NCBI GenBank assembly: GCA_001689415.1
Contig: LUJM01000027.1
Coordinates: 1-10,285 of the forward strand
Length of the DNA stretch: 10,285 bases
Direction of reading: 5' to 3'
From: Bacteroidales bacterium M2
Lineage (GTDB): Bacteria > Bacteroidota > Bacteroidia > Bacteroidales > Muribaculaceae
In this document: piece after piece, positions 1 to 6,913 of the stretch
How the letters are laid out: every line of letters starts with the position of its first letter
How positions within the stretch are numbered: position 1 is the first letter of the stretch
Notes under the pieces: generated by a model
Databases searched by the model: none
What the model was told of the DNA's origin: nothing
Seen by the model: only the letters and a program-made list of their open reading frames with translations
Translations under genes and position numbers: made by a program

Positions 1-45
1 GGCGATTAACTGAGTATCCCTAATATAAACATAAATATTTGACTC

Positions 46-486
46 GTGAAGAAGTTCCTGCTTTATATTTCAGTGTCTTTGCTCACCCTTGTATCATTAT
101 CATCGTGCAAGTCCGACATAGATAATTCATTTCAAGCATCTTGGATAGTCGTTTCTTACGCCGACCCGTTCAAGGCAACTATGGAGCCTACAATAGTTTC
201 TCCGGGCGAAAAATACATTCTGAGATTCAACGACGACGGCAATTTTTCATTTTCGACTGACTGTAACACCGTTTCGGGTGAATATAAATCTGAGGGAGAT
301 AAGCTTCATTTCCTCAACATGTATGCAACCGAAATGGCATGCGACAGAGAGATTGTAGAGCGTTGTGTAAAAAGTCAGCTCCCGGCTGTTGAGTCGTTCA
401 AGTTGCAGGACGACAGCATATTGACCCTTCTCGGAAAAGATTCTAACGTTTTATTCGAGCTTCGAAAAGCCACTGATCAAGAATGA
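46..486 (+). CDS. META-domain (HslJ-like) lipoprotein
   Basis: A 146-aa protein that opens with a lipoprotein signal peptide: Lys at 2-3, a hydrophobic core at about 4-17, and the lipobox LSSC with the lipidated Cys at 21. The mature part (about 30-142) resembles the META/DUF306 domain of HslJ-type proteins. It has an opening SW, a stretch with FNDDGNFSF, a DCN followed by G-Y, and the family's typical T-E-M-A-C near residues 95-99. META-domain proteins are envelope proteins of poorly defined function; HslJ itself is linked to heat shock and novobiocin tolerance in E. coli. The start is GTG at 46. An in-frame TGA lies at 40-42, and the next ATG (181) would delete the signal peptide, so the GTG is effectively forced. 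Its stop overlaps the next ATG (ATGA at 483-486), suggesting translational coupling. Localisation to the inner leaflet of the outer membrane is inferred. Confidence 0.85.
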   Translation: MKKFLLYISVSLLTLVSLSSCKSDIDNSFQASWIVVSYADPFKATMEPTIVSPGEKYILRFNDDGNFSFSTDCNTVSGEYKSEGDKLHFLNMYATEMACDREIVERCVKSQLPAVESFKLQDDSILTLLGKDSNVLFELRKATDQE

Positions 487-713
487 TAAGCTTAGGGCGT
501 TTTAGATTGGGTTTCGCACAGGTGTCGATGATTGTGGTTTTTATACTGCTTTCGGTGTGTGCCGTAGTTGCTGCTTTTCATCAAGCCCGTACGGAGTATT
601 CCATGCCTCTATCGGGTATTATCATAGCCAACGAAAGCATGGCTCTATTGGCTACGCTTGTATATGGGATTATAGCTCACGTTGTTATCGCAATTAGATG
701 CAAAAAGAAATGA
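483..713 (+). CDS. Small two-helix membrane protein, unknown function
   Basis: A 76-aa hydrophobic protein I do not recognise. It has two predicted membrane helices, at about residues 10-32 (rich in V, I, L, A) and 49-70. Between them is a short loop with charged residues (HQARTEY), and the protein ends in a basic RCKKK tail, which by the positive-inside rule suggests a cytoplasmic C-terminus. It overlaps the lipoprotein gene before it by 4 nt (ATGA) and the PH-like gene after it by 4 or 16 nt depending on the start chosen there. The tight packing supports a real gene in one transcript with its neighbours, perhaps as their membrane partner. No catalytic motif is visible. Confidence 0.7.
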   Translation: MISLGRFRLGFAQVSMIVVFILLSVCAVVAAFHQARTEYSMPLSGIIIANESMALLATLVYGIIAHVVIAIRCKKK

Positions 714-1192
714 AGAAGAATGTCGAACTCAGTTCATATTGCTGGTTTATATCGTCTGTGTCTACCGCGCTGTTGTGCGGGGCATCGGTGTATGTATTTA
801 AAGAATCCGGTAGTGTGTTGGCAATCTCTATTTGGGGTATAGCTATAGCGATATTGTTTTTATCAGCGCTATTGTTCATGCCCTTGTCGATATCGATTGA
901 CAGAGACAAGCTGAGTATAAACCGCCCCTTGCTTAAAAAGAGCATCCGACTGTCTGACATAGCCGAAGCCCGACTTTGCAGTCCCACTATGGGCGCGATA
1001 AGGCTCTGTGGCAGTGGTGGTTGGTTTGGTTGGTTCGGCTGGTTCAAAGAGTCGGATATTGGTAAGTATTTTGCCTATTATGGTAAGTCCTCCGACTGCT
1101 TCCTCGTAACTCTCAAGAACGGTAAGAAATATATGCTGGGGTGTGAGGACGCTCCGGCCATGGTCGATGCAATCAACGCCAATATCAACTGA
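710..1192 (+). CDS. Membrane-anchored bacterial PH-like domain protein
   Basis: A protein of 160 aa from this start. Two hydrophobic helices (about 8-28 and 33-57) form a hairpin anchor. A soluble beta-rich C-terminal domain of about 100 aa follows, reading like the bacterial PH folds (bPH/DUF304-like). It has the sequence order SISIDRDKLSINRP, then R-L-S-D-I-A-E-A, a Gly/aromatic segment G-S-G-G-WFGWFGWF, a K-Y-F-A-Y-Y-G strand, F-L-V-T-L-K-N-G-K-K-Y, and a closing amphipathic helix (APAMVDAINANI). These domains usually sit on the cytoplasmic membrane face and their ligands are mostly unknown. An in-frame ATG at 698 would add four residues (MQKE). I prefer 710 because it makes an ATGA overlap with the upstream stop, as at the previous junction. 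No hairpin terminator is obvious just downstream. Confidence 0.78.
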   Translation: MKKNVELSSYCWFISSVSTALLCGASVYVFKESGSVLAISIWGIAIAILFLSALLFMPLSISIDRDKLSINRPLLKKSIRLSDIAEARLCSPTMGAIRLCGSGGWFGWFGWFKESDIGKYFAYYGKSSDCFLVTLKNGKKYMLGCEDAPAMVDAINANIN

Positions 1193-1278
1193 TTATATCC
1201 GATTGGCTGCATTGCAATTATGCGTAAAATTGGTAAGTAAAAGCTGTAATATGGTAGGCTGAAGTGCCGGATATCGCT

Positions 1279-1286
1279 TATTTTTG
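1279..1286 (+). promoter_or_regulatory. Putative -7 box for the CMD-cupin gene
   Basis: TATTTTTG fits the Bacteroidetes -7 consensus TAnnTTTG exactly and lies 53 nt before the preferred ATG at 1340, giving a leader of about 45-50 nt. I see no good TTTG -33 element at the usual 19-21 nt upstream, so this is a moderate call. It suggests the downstream gene can be transcribed apart from the three-gene unit. Confidence 0.45.
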
Positions 1287-1339
1287 CAATCGATGAGAAT
1301 CGAACACAAATGTAAGTGTACCTATCATTATTCCGATTT

Positions 1340-2197
1340 ATGAAACGCATTTTTATTACACTTTTTTTAAGCATAATAACACTCGCACCTATTATGGCAC
1401 ATCAAAGCGCAAATCCCACAAAAAGTGGAGAGAAGATAAAAATAGTTCAGACTGCAGGTCGAGAGCAGCTTGGTGAGTTTGCTCCCGAGTTTGCGCACCT
1501 CAACGATGACATCCTCTTTGGCGAAGTGTGGAGCCGTAATGACCTGCTATCGCTTCGCGACCGCAGCCTTGTTACTATTACTTCGCTGATTTCCATGGGT
1601 ATTACCGACAATTCGCTCAAATACCACCTACAGACAGCCAAGCAAAACGGTATCTCGCGTACTGAGATTGCAGAAATAATCACTCATATAGCATTTTATG
1701 CCGGTTGGCCCAAGGCTTGGGCTACCTTCAATCTCGCCAAAGAGGTATGGAACGACGACATTATGGGTGATGATGCTAAAGCCGATTTTGCACGTTCGAT
1801 GATTTTTCCGATCGGAGAACCTAACACTGCCTACGCCAAATATTTTACAGGCAACAGCTACCTCGCACCTATTTCGTCGGAGCAGATACCTTTTGTTAAT
1901 GTTACCTTCGAGCCGGGCTGCCGTAATCACTGGCATATCCACAAGGCTGAAAAGGGTGGGGGACAGATGTTGGTCGGAGTTGCCGGTCGCGGATGGTATC
2001 AAGAAGAAGGTAGAGAGGCTGTAGAGATTCTACCCGGTACTGTAATTCATATCCCTGCAAATGTAAAGCACTGGCATGGAGCTGCTAAGGACTCTTGGTT
2101 TGCTCATCTTGCATTCGAGGTGCCTGGTGAAAAATCCGATAATATCTGGCTTGAACCGGTCAGCGACGAAGCTTACGAAGCCATCGAGACTCGATAA
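1340..2197 (+). CDS. Exported carboxymuconolactone decarboxylase-like/cupin fusion protein
   Basis: A protein of 285 aa from the ATG at 1340. This start gives a clean signal peptide (Lys2-Arg3, hydrophobic 4-17, likely cleavage after IMA at 20). A start at 1316 would only prepend eight residues ahead of the basic n-region. Residues about 42-138 match the carboxymuconolactone decarboxylase (CMD) fold, with the helix pattern D-R-S-L-V-T-I, H96 in a Y-H-L-x-x-A segment, and N-G-I-S-R-T-E-I-A-E-I. The AhpD-type CxxC is absent; the only Cys is 194, so a thiol peroxidase role is unlikely. Residues about 182-262 form a cupin barrel. Motif 1 holds H197/H199/H201 and Q209, and motif 2 is L-P-G-T-V-I-H-I-P with H244/H246, a plausible metal site. 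The substrate is unknown; the name reflects fold, not a shown decarboxylase activity. The gene is convergent with nifJ. Confidence 0.88.
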   Translation: MKRIFITLFLSIITLAPIMAHQSANPTKSGEKIKIVQTAGREQLGEFAPEFAHLNDDILFGEVWSRNDLLSLRDRSLVTITSLISMGITDNSLKYHLQTAKQNGISRTEIAEIITHIAFYAGWPKAWATFNLAKEVWNDDIMGDDAKADFARSMIFPIGEPNTAYAKYFTGNSYLAPISSEQIPFVNVTFEPGCRNHWHIHKAEKGGGQMLVGVAGRGWYQEEGREAVEILPGTVIHIPANVKHWHGAAKDSWFAHLAFEVPGEKSDNIWLEPVSDEAYEAIETR

Positions 2198-2228
2198 ATC
2201 TTACCACGGTTGGTTTTAGCAATTATAA

Positions 2229-2268
2229 TAGCGGCTTTAGAATCGAAAATAAGATTCTAAAGCCGCTA
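2229..2268 (+). terminator. Perfect 16-bp hairpin after the CMD-cupin gene
   Basis: The arms at 2229-2244 and 2253-2268 are exact reverse complements (16 bp) around an 8-nt A-rich loop. It begins 31 nt after the CMD-cupin stop codon. The tail on the + strand (ACTTTATAAG) is only weakly T-rich, so efficiency is uncertain. The stem strength and its position between convergent genes argue for a terminator or 3'-end stabiliser. Confidence 0.65.
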
Positions 2269-2300
2269 ACTTTATAAGACTTGAAAATTTGTAATACAAA

Positions 2301-2330
2301 AAACGTCCGACCTGATTAGGCCGGACGTTT
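2301..2330 (-). terminator. Rho-independent terminator of nifJ
   Basis: Arms AAACGTCCG (2301-2309) and CGGACGTTT (2322-2330) pair over 9 bp. The stem continues after one A-C mismatch with CCT/AGG around a GATT loop. Read on the - strand, the stem is followed at once by a T-rich tail (TTTTTTGTATTAC, complement of 2291-2303). It lies 20 nt after the nifJ stop codon. Stem plus U-tract is the classical intrinsic form. Confidence 0.8.
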
Positions 2331-2350
2331 CTTATATTAGAGGTTTATTT

Positions 2351-5300
2351 TTAGAGCGTTTCGTTCTTTTCCTCAAGAGGTTTGATGATAGGATCTGCGC
2401 CCCACTGCTGCTGTGACAGACGGAGGTAGTTGTTGTAGCGCCACTGTGCGTTTGCTTTTGCAGCTGCGAATAGTTCGGCTGCTTCGGCTGGATACTGTTT
2501 CTGTACGGTAGCGTAACGAACTTCGCCAAGCAGGAACTTCTCGAAGTTGTCCCAGTTGGGAGCCTTGCTGTCGAGAGTGAAGGGGTTTTCGCCCTTGGTT
2601 TCTGCATCGGGGTTGTAACGCCACAGGTGCCAGTAACCGCATTCTACTGCACGCATTTCTTCGTCCTGGCTGTGACCCATACCCGACTTGATGCCGTGGT
2701 TGATACAGGGCGAGTATGCAATGATGAGCGACGGTCCGTCGTAAGCTTCTGCCTCGCGGATAGCCTTGAGGGTCTGAGCCTGGTCAGCACCCATAGCTAC
2801 CTGTGCTACATATACATAGCCGTAGGTCGAAGCGATAAGACCGAGGTCTTTCTTGCGGATACGTTTGCCGGCTGAAGCAAATTTAGCGATAGCGCCGATA
2901 GGAGTAGCCTTCGACGACTGGCCACCGGTGTTAGAGTAAACCTCGGTATCGAGTACGAGTACGTTTACATTCTCACCGCTTGCAAGTACGTGGTCGAGAC
3001 CACCGAAGCCGATATCGTATGCAGCACCGTCACCGGCGATGATCCACTGCGAGCGAGCAGCGATAAAGCCCTTGAGCTCAAGGAGAGCCTTGCAGGTATC
3101 GCAACCGCATGCTTCGCACATGGGGACGAGTTTGTCGGCTACTTCGCGTGTAGCGGCAGGGTTCATCGAGTTGTCGAGCCACTGCTGTGCAAGAGCCTTC
3201 ATCTCGGCTGAGCACTTGTCGCATGCGAGCATCTGCTGCATAACGGCACCTACGCGTTCGCGCATCTTCTTGGTGGCGATCTTCATGCCGAGGCCGAACT
3301 CTGCGAAGTCTTCGAAGAGTGAGTTAGCCCAAGCGGGACCGTGACCGGCTGCGTTGGTGGTGTAGGGGGTCGAAGGTACTGAACCTGAGTAAATTGACGA
3401 GCAACCTGTTGCGTTGGCTACCATTTCGTGGTCGCCGAAGAGCTGGCTGATCAGTTTTACATAAGGTGTTTCACCGCAACCGGAGCAAGCGCCTGAGAAC
3501 TCGAAGAGGGGCTGAGCGAACTGGCTGTTCTTGACATTCTGCTTGATGTCAACGAGGTGCTGCTTAGAAGCAACTTTGTCAACACAGTATGTCCATTCAG
3601 CCTGGTGCTCGAGCTGTGTTTCGAGGGGCTTCATCTGGAGAGCCTTCACGCCCTTCTTGCCGGGGCAAACATCAACGCAGTTGCCGCAACCGAGACAGTC
3701 GAGTACGTCGACAGCCTGGATGAAGCGCATACCCTTGAATGTAGGACCGAGTGCGGGGATAGTGCCGGCTTCGCCCATGGGTGATGCGGCAACTTCAGCC
3801 TCGTCAAGTACGAACGGACGGATAGAAGCGTGGGGGCAAACGTATGCACACTTGTTACACTGGATACAGTTTTCTTCGAGCCATTCGGGAACGAATGCTG
3901 CAACGCCGCGTTTTTCGTAAGCTGCAGTACCCTGTTCCCATGTGCCGTCGGGGTTAGCTTTGAAGGCGCTTACATGGAGAAGGTCGCCGTTCTGAGCGTT
4001 GATAGGACGTACGATCTCGTTGATGAACGCGGAATCGTTGTTCTCTGCCTTGGGATCGTCGGGAAGCTGAGCCCATGCGGGGTCTACTGCCAGCTTGTGG
4101 TATTCGCCACCGCGGTCAACGGCCTGGTTGTTCTTGTCGACAACGTCCTGACCCTTCTTACCGTAGCTCTTAACGATGAATTTCTTCATCTGCTCGATTG
4201 CGAGGTCTACGGGAATTACTTCGGTGATACGGAAGAATGCGCTCTGGAGAATGGTGTTGGTACGGTTACCAAGACCGATTTCCTGTGCAATCTTTGTAGC
4301 GTTGATGTAGTAAACGGTGATGTTGTGCTCTGCAAAGTAGCGTTTGATGTTGTTGGGGAGGTTCTTTACAAGTTCCTCGTCATTCCAGATTGTATTGAGA
4401 AGGAATGTGCCACCGTCGCGAAGACCACGGATTACATCATACATACGCAGGTACGCCTGTACGTGGCAAGCCACGAAGTTAGGTGTATTTACCAGGTAGG
4501 TAGAGCGGATAGGCTTGTCGCCGAAACGAAGGTGTGAGCAGGTGAAGCCGCCCGATTTCTTCGAGTCGTATGCGAAGTATGCCTGGCAGTATTTATTGGT
4601 GTTGTCACCGATAATCTTAACTGAGTTCTTGTTTGCACCTACGGTACCGTCAGCACCAAGACCGAAGAATTTAGCTTCGAAAGTGCTGGGATCGCCAAGG
4701 GCAACTTCGGGAAGAAGGGGAAGCGATGTGAAGGTTACATCGTCTACGATACCCAGTGTGAAGTGATCCTTGGGTTGGGGAAGGGCAAGGTTCTCGTATA
4801 CTGAGAGAATCTGTGCGGGAGTGGTATCTTTCGATGCCAGACCGTAGCGACCACCGATGATAAGGGGGGCGTTCTCTTTGCCGTAGAAGCACTCTTTTAC
4901 GTCGAGGAACAAGGGTTCGCCATTAGCACCGGGCTCTTTGGTGCGGTCGAGGACTGCAATGCGTTTTGCTGTTGCAGGTACGGCAGCGAGGAAATGCTTT
5001 GCCGAGAAGGGACGGTAGAGGTGAACTGCTACAAGACCTACTTTCTCGCCTTTTGCTACGAGGCTGTCGATAGCTTCCTCAATAGCCTGGGTTACCGAAC
5101 CCATAGCGATGATTACACGCTCGGCATCGGGTGCGCCATAGTAGTTGAAGAGGTGGTACTCGCGACCGCAGATTTTGCTAATCTCGGCCATGTAGTTCTC
5201 TACGATTTCGGGTACTGCATTATAGTGTTCGTTGCAAGCTTCACGGTGCTGGAAGAATACGTCGCCGTTTTCTGCCATACCGCGTGCAACGGGTGCGTCG

Positions 5301-5935
5301 GGGGTAAGGGCGCGTTTGCGGAATGCTGCGAGAGCTTCGCGGTCGAGCAGCGGGGCAAGGTCGTCCTGCTCCATTACTTCGATCTTCTGGATTTCGTGTG
5401 ATGTACGGAAACCGTCGAAGAAGTTAACGAAGGGCACGCTCGATTTGATTGTCGAAAGGTGTGCTACACCGGCGAGGTCCATTACTTCCTGTACTGAACC
5501 CTCTGCAAGCATGGCAAAACCGGTCTGACGTACAGACATCACGTCCTGGTGATCACCGAAGATCGACAGTGCGTGAGATGCCAGGGTACGGGCAGATACA
5601 TGGAAGACTGTGGGGAGAAGTTCGCCCGCAATCTTGTACATGTTGGGGATCATCAGAAGAAGACCCTGCGAAGCAGTATAGGTAGAAGTAAGTGCGCCGG
5701 CCTGAAGTGAACCGTGCACAGCACCAGCTGCGCCGCCTTCAGACTGCATTTCCTGTACCAGTACTGTTTCACCAAAGATGTTCTTGCGACCGGCGGCAGA
5801 CCATTCGTCAACATATTCAGCCATTGTCGACGAAGGGGTAATCGGGTAGATGGCAGCTACCTCTGAGAACATGTAGCTCACATGAGCTGCAGCCTGATTA
5901 CCGTCGCAGGTCAAGAATTTTTTTTCTTTACTCAT
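2351..5935 (-). CDS. nifJ: Pyruvate:ferredoxin (flavodoxin) oxidoreductase
   Basis: A single-chain 1194-aa PFOR, close to the usual 1170-1200 aa. It converts pyruvate and CoA to acetyl-CoA and CO2, passing electrons to ferredoxin or flavodoxin in the cytoplasm of anaerobes. Domains in order: pyrimidine-binding domain (about 1-250, with YPITPSS near 35-41), transketolase-C-like domain (about 260-410), gamma domain (about 420-625), EKR linker, a 2x[4Fe-4S] ferredoxin domain, and the TPP domain (about 800-1190). Cluster ligands are C690/693/696/700 and C747/750/753/757. The proximal cluster has C817/C820/C845 and C1077, matching the four-Cys arrangement of the Desulfovibrio enzyme. The TPP/Mg site is visible as GDGAAYDIGFGG and later Y-S-N-T-G-G-Q-S. 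All key residues are intact. It appears monocistronic, with its own promoter-like leader and terminator and no adjacent ferredoxin gene. Confidence 0.97.
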   Translation of the reverse strand: MSKEKKFLTCDGNQAAAHVSYMFSEVAAIYPITPSSTMAEYVDEWSAAGRKNIFGETVLVQEMQSEGGAAGAVHGSLQAGALTSTYTASQGLLLMIPNMYKIAGELLPTVFHVSARTLASHALSIFGDHQDVMSVRQTGFAMLAEGSVQEVMDLAGVAHLSTIKSSVPFVNFFDGFRTSHEIQKIEVMEQDDLAPLLDREALAAFRKRALTPDAPVARGMAENGDVFFQHREACNEHYNAVPEIVENYMAEISKICGREYHLFNYYGAPDAERVIIAMGSVTQAIEEAIDSLVAKGEKVGLVAVHLYRPFSAKHFLAAVPATAKRIAVLDRTKEPGANGEPLFLDVKECFYGKENAPLIIGGRYGLASKDTTPAQILSVYENLALPQPKDHFTLGIVDDVTFTSLPLLPEVALGDPSTFEAKFFGLGADGTVGANKNSVKIIGDNTNKYCQAYFAYDSKKSGGFTCSHLRFGDKPIRSTYLVNTPNFVACHVQAYLRMYDVIRGLRDGGTFLLNTIWNDEELVKNLPNNIKRYFAEHNITVYYINATKIAQEIGLGNRTNTILQSAFFRITEVIPVDLAIEQMKKFIVKSYGKKGQDVVDKNNQAVDRGGEYHKLAVDPAWAQLPDDPKAENNDSAFINEIVRPINAQNGDLLHVSAFKANPDGTWEQGTAAYEKRGVAAFVPEWLEENCIQCNKCAYVCPHASIRPFVLDEAEVAASPMGEAGTIPALGPTFKGMRFIQAVDVLDCLGCGNCVDVCPGKKGVKALQMKPLETQLEHQAEWTYCVDKVASKQHLVDIKQNVKNSQFAQPLFEFSGACSGCGETPYVKLISQLFGDHEMVANATGCSSIYSGSVPSTPYTTNAAGHGPAWANSLFEDFAEFGLGMKIATKKMRERVGAVMQQMLACDKCSAEMKALAQQWLDNSMNPAATREVADKLVPMCEACGCDTCKALLELKGFIAARSQWIIAGDGAAYDIGFGGLDHVLASGENVNVLVLDTEVYSNTGGQSSKATPIGAIAKFASAGKRIRKKDLGLIASTYGYVYVAQVAMGADQAQTLKAIREAEAYDGPSLIIAYSPCINHGIKSGMGHSQDEEMRAVECGYWHLWRYNPDAETKGENPFTLDSKAPNWDNFEKFLLGEVRYATVQKQYPAEAAELFAAAKANAQWRYNNYLRLSQQQWGADPIIKPLEEKNETL

Positions 5936-5986
5936 AACGTTTGTAATCGTGGTTATTTACGGATTTATCTGTATTTTCAGTATTAG

Positions 5987-6001
5987 GGCATTTTTTATGC
6001 C
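5987..6001 (-). other. Possible 5'-end stem-loop of nifJ mRNA
   Basis: GGCAT (5987-5991) and ATGCC (5997-6001) form a 5-bp stem with a 5-nt homopolymer loop. On the - strand it begins five bases downstream of the -7 box, so it would sit at the very 5' end of the nifJ transcript. Such 5'-terminal stems can protect mRNA. Both the start site and the role are inferred. Confidence 0.35.
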
Positions 6002-6005
6002 GATG

Positions 6006-6039
6006 CAAAGGTAATAAAATTTGCTTAAACGAGGGCAAA
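6006..6039 (-). promoter_or_regulatory. Putative nifJ promoter
   Basis: On the - strand, TACCTTTG (complement of 6006-6013) fits the Bacteroidetes -7 consensus TAnnTTTG. A TTTG (complement of 6036-6039) lies 22 nt upstream, close to the usual 19-21 nt to the -33 element. Transcription would start near 6000, leaving a leader of about 65 nt before the nifJ ATG. A-tracts (GCAAAAAA at 6035-6042 and 6047-6054) flank the -33 region. Confidence 0.6.
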
Positions 6040-6064
6040 AAACTAAGCAAAAAAAGTGCCTAAA

Positions 6065-6084
6065 TAATGCAAATTTAATGCAAA
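6065..6084 (-). repeat. Paired TTTGCATTA repeats upstream of nifJ
   Basis: TAATGCAAA occurs at 6065-6073 and again at 6076-6084, 11 bp apart (about one helical turn). The core ATGCAAA also occurs at 6003-6009, overlapping the nifJ -7 box. The pair sits about 65-85 bp upstream of the inferred nifJ start site. A regulator site is possible but unproven in AT-rich DNA. Confidence 0.35.
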
Positions 6085-6128
6085 ATACGTACCGTTAAAA
6101 TAGCATGGCCTAATTGCCTCAAAATACC

Positions 6129-6160
6129 AGCGCGTTGCCCCAATCACGGGGCAACGCGCT
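6129..6160 (-). terminator. Terminator of the thrS-infC-rpmI-rplT operon
   Basis: Arms 6129-6141 and 6148-6160 are perfect 13-bp complements, GC-rich, around a 6-nt loop. The hairpin starts 21 nt beyond the rplT stop codon in the - direction. The following bases on the - strand (TGGTATTTTGAGG) give a short, interrupted U-tract. It separates the ribosomal operon from nifJ. Confidence 0.8.
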
Positions 6161-6181
6161 TTAGAATGCTTACGCGAGTGC

Positions 6182-6532
6182 TTATGCGTTCTTCACTTTC
6201 TCAACTACGGCTGCGAATGCTGCGGGGTTGTTGAGGGCGAGGTCGGCGAGGACTTTGCGGTTCATTTCGATGCCGCTCTTGTGGAGAAGACCCATCAGCT
6301 TAGAGTAGCTGAGGTCGTGCATACGGGCGGCAGCGTTGATACGCTGAATCCAAAGGGCACGGAAGTTGCGTTTTTTGTCTTTGCGGTCGCGGTATGCGTA
6401 GGTAAGACCTTTTTCCCATGTGTTTTTGGCTACGGTCCATACGTTACGGCGGCAGCCATAGTAGCCTCGTGTGAGTTTGAGGATTTTTTTGCGGCGTGCT
6501 CGCGATGCGACGTGGTTGACTGATCTTGGCAT
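6182..6532 (-). CDS. rplT: 50S ribosomal protein L20
   Basis: A 116-aa basic protein of normal L20 length. It opens with M-P-R-S-V-N-H-V-A-S-R-A-R-R-K-K and continues with K-L-T-R-G-Y-Y-G, a basic helix, and the conserved R-N-F-R-A-L-W-I-Q-R-I-N-A-A-R block (about residues 55-70). L20 binds 23S rRNA and is needed early in assembly of the large subunit; in several bacteria it also represses its own operon. It is the last gene of the cluster, 129 nt after rpmI and followed by a strong terminator. The ATG at 6532 is preceded by A-rich sequence (GAAACA) with no Shine-Dalgarno, as usual in this phylum. Confidence 0.97.
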   Translation of the reverse strand: MPRSVNHVASRARRKKILKLTRGYYGCRRNVWTVAKNTWEKGLTYAYRDRKDKKRNFRALWIQRINAAARMHDLSYSKLMGLLHKSGIEMNRKVLADLALNNPAAFAAVVEKVKNA

Positions 6533-6553
6533 TGTTTCAGATGTTTTTGAATG

Positions 6554-6592
6554 TTAGCGGTCGGCGACTGTGCGTCGACTCTTGTTGGCTAA
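6554..6592 (-). promoter_or_regulatory. Nested stem-loop in the rpmI-rplT gap
   Basis: TTAGC (6554-6558) pairs with GCTAA (6588-6592), enclosing a smaller CGAC (6565-6568)/GTCG (6574-6577) hairpin. The structure starts 22 nt upstream of the rplT ATG inside an unusually long 129-nt gap. It could be a translational control element for rplT, but the stems are short and I see no clear match to a known L20 leader. Confidence 0.25.
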
Positions 6593-6661
6593 TCACTCGG
6601 TTAATAATGTTACAATATCACAAATTCTAATGTTGGGGTGTCGAAAGTAAATACACTCGTT

Positions 6662-6859
6662 TTACTTCAGACCGAGAAGGGCTTTCACTGCGCCTGTGTC
6701 CACGCGCGATACGAGACCGCTGTGGGTAAGGTTGCGTTTCTGCTTTTTGGTCTTTTTTGTCAAGATGTGGCTCTTGAACGCGTGTTTTCTTTTGATCTTT
6801 CCTGATCCGGTAAGGGCGAACCTCTTTTTGGCGCCGGAGTTAGTTTTAACCTTGGGCAT
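6662..6859 (-). CDS. rpmI: 50S ribosomal protein L35
   Basis: A 65-aa, strongly basic protein with the standard L35 start M-P-K-V-K-T-N-S-G-A-K-K-R-F, then T-G-S-G-K-I-K-R-K-H-A and the late helix around residues 48-65. It is a component of the large ribosomal subunit. It lies between infC (54 nt) and rplT (129 nt), the near-universal order. The - strand bases just before the ATG are AACAAACAAACAA, a short A-rich tandem repeat of the kind that replaces Shine-Dalgarno sequences in Bacteroidetes. Confidence 0.97.
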   Translation of the reverse strand: MPKVKTNSGAKKRFALTGSGKIKRKHAFKSHILTKKTKKQKRNLTHSGLVSRVDTGAVKALLGLK

Positions 6860-6913
6860 TTGTTTGTTTGTTAATTGGTGAGTTGTATGTTAAGCTACAC
6901 GAGCTTTGTTTTT

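Noticed and set aside
694..1047. 117-codon - strand frame over the PH-like gene
   Set aside because: Its N-terminal NQPNQPNQP run is just the complement of the WFGWFGWF codons. The + strand frame has membrane helices and a domain, so it is preferred.
1295..1305. tRNA T-arm-like GTTCGATTCTC on the - strand
   Set aside because: No matching acceptor, D or anticodon arm could be placed; the flank runs into the CMD-cupin signal-peptide coding region.
3830..4537. 235-codon open frame antisense to nifJ
   Set aside because: It lies wholly inside nifJ, which has clear domains and intact motifs. The translation shows biased runs of V, L and C, as expected from the mirror of a coding strand, with no recognisable domain.
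4994..5401. 135-codon frame antisense to nifJ, and similar frames at 3531-3920 and 2627-2875
   Set aside because: Shadow frames of a GC-balanced long gene; no promoter, domain or independent support.
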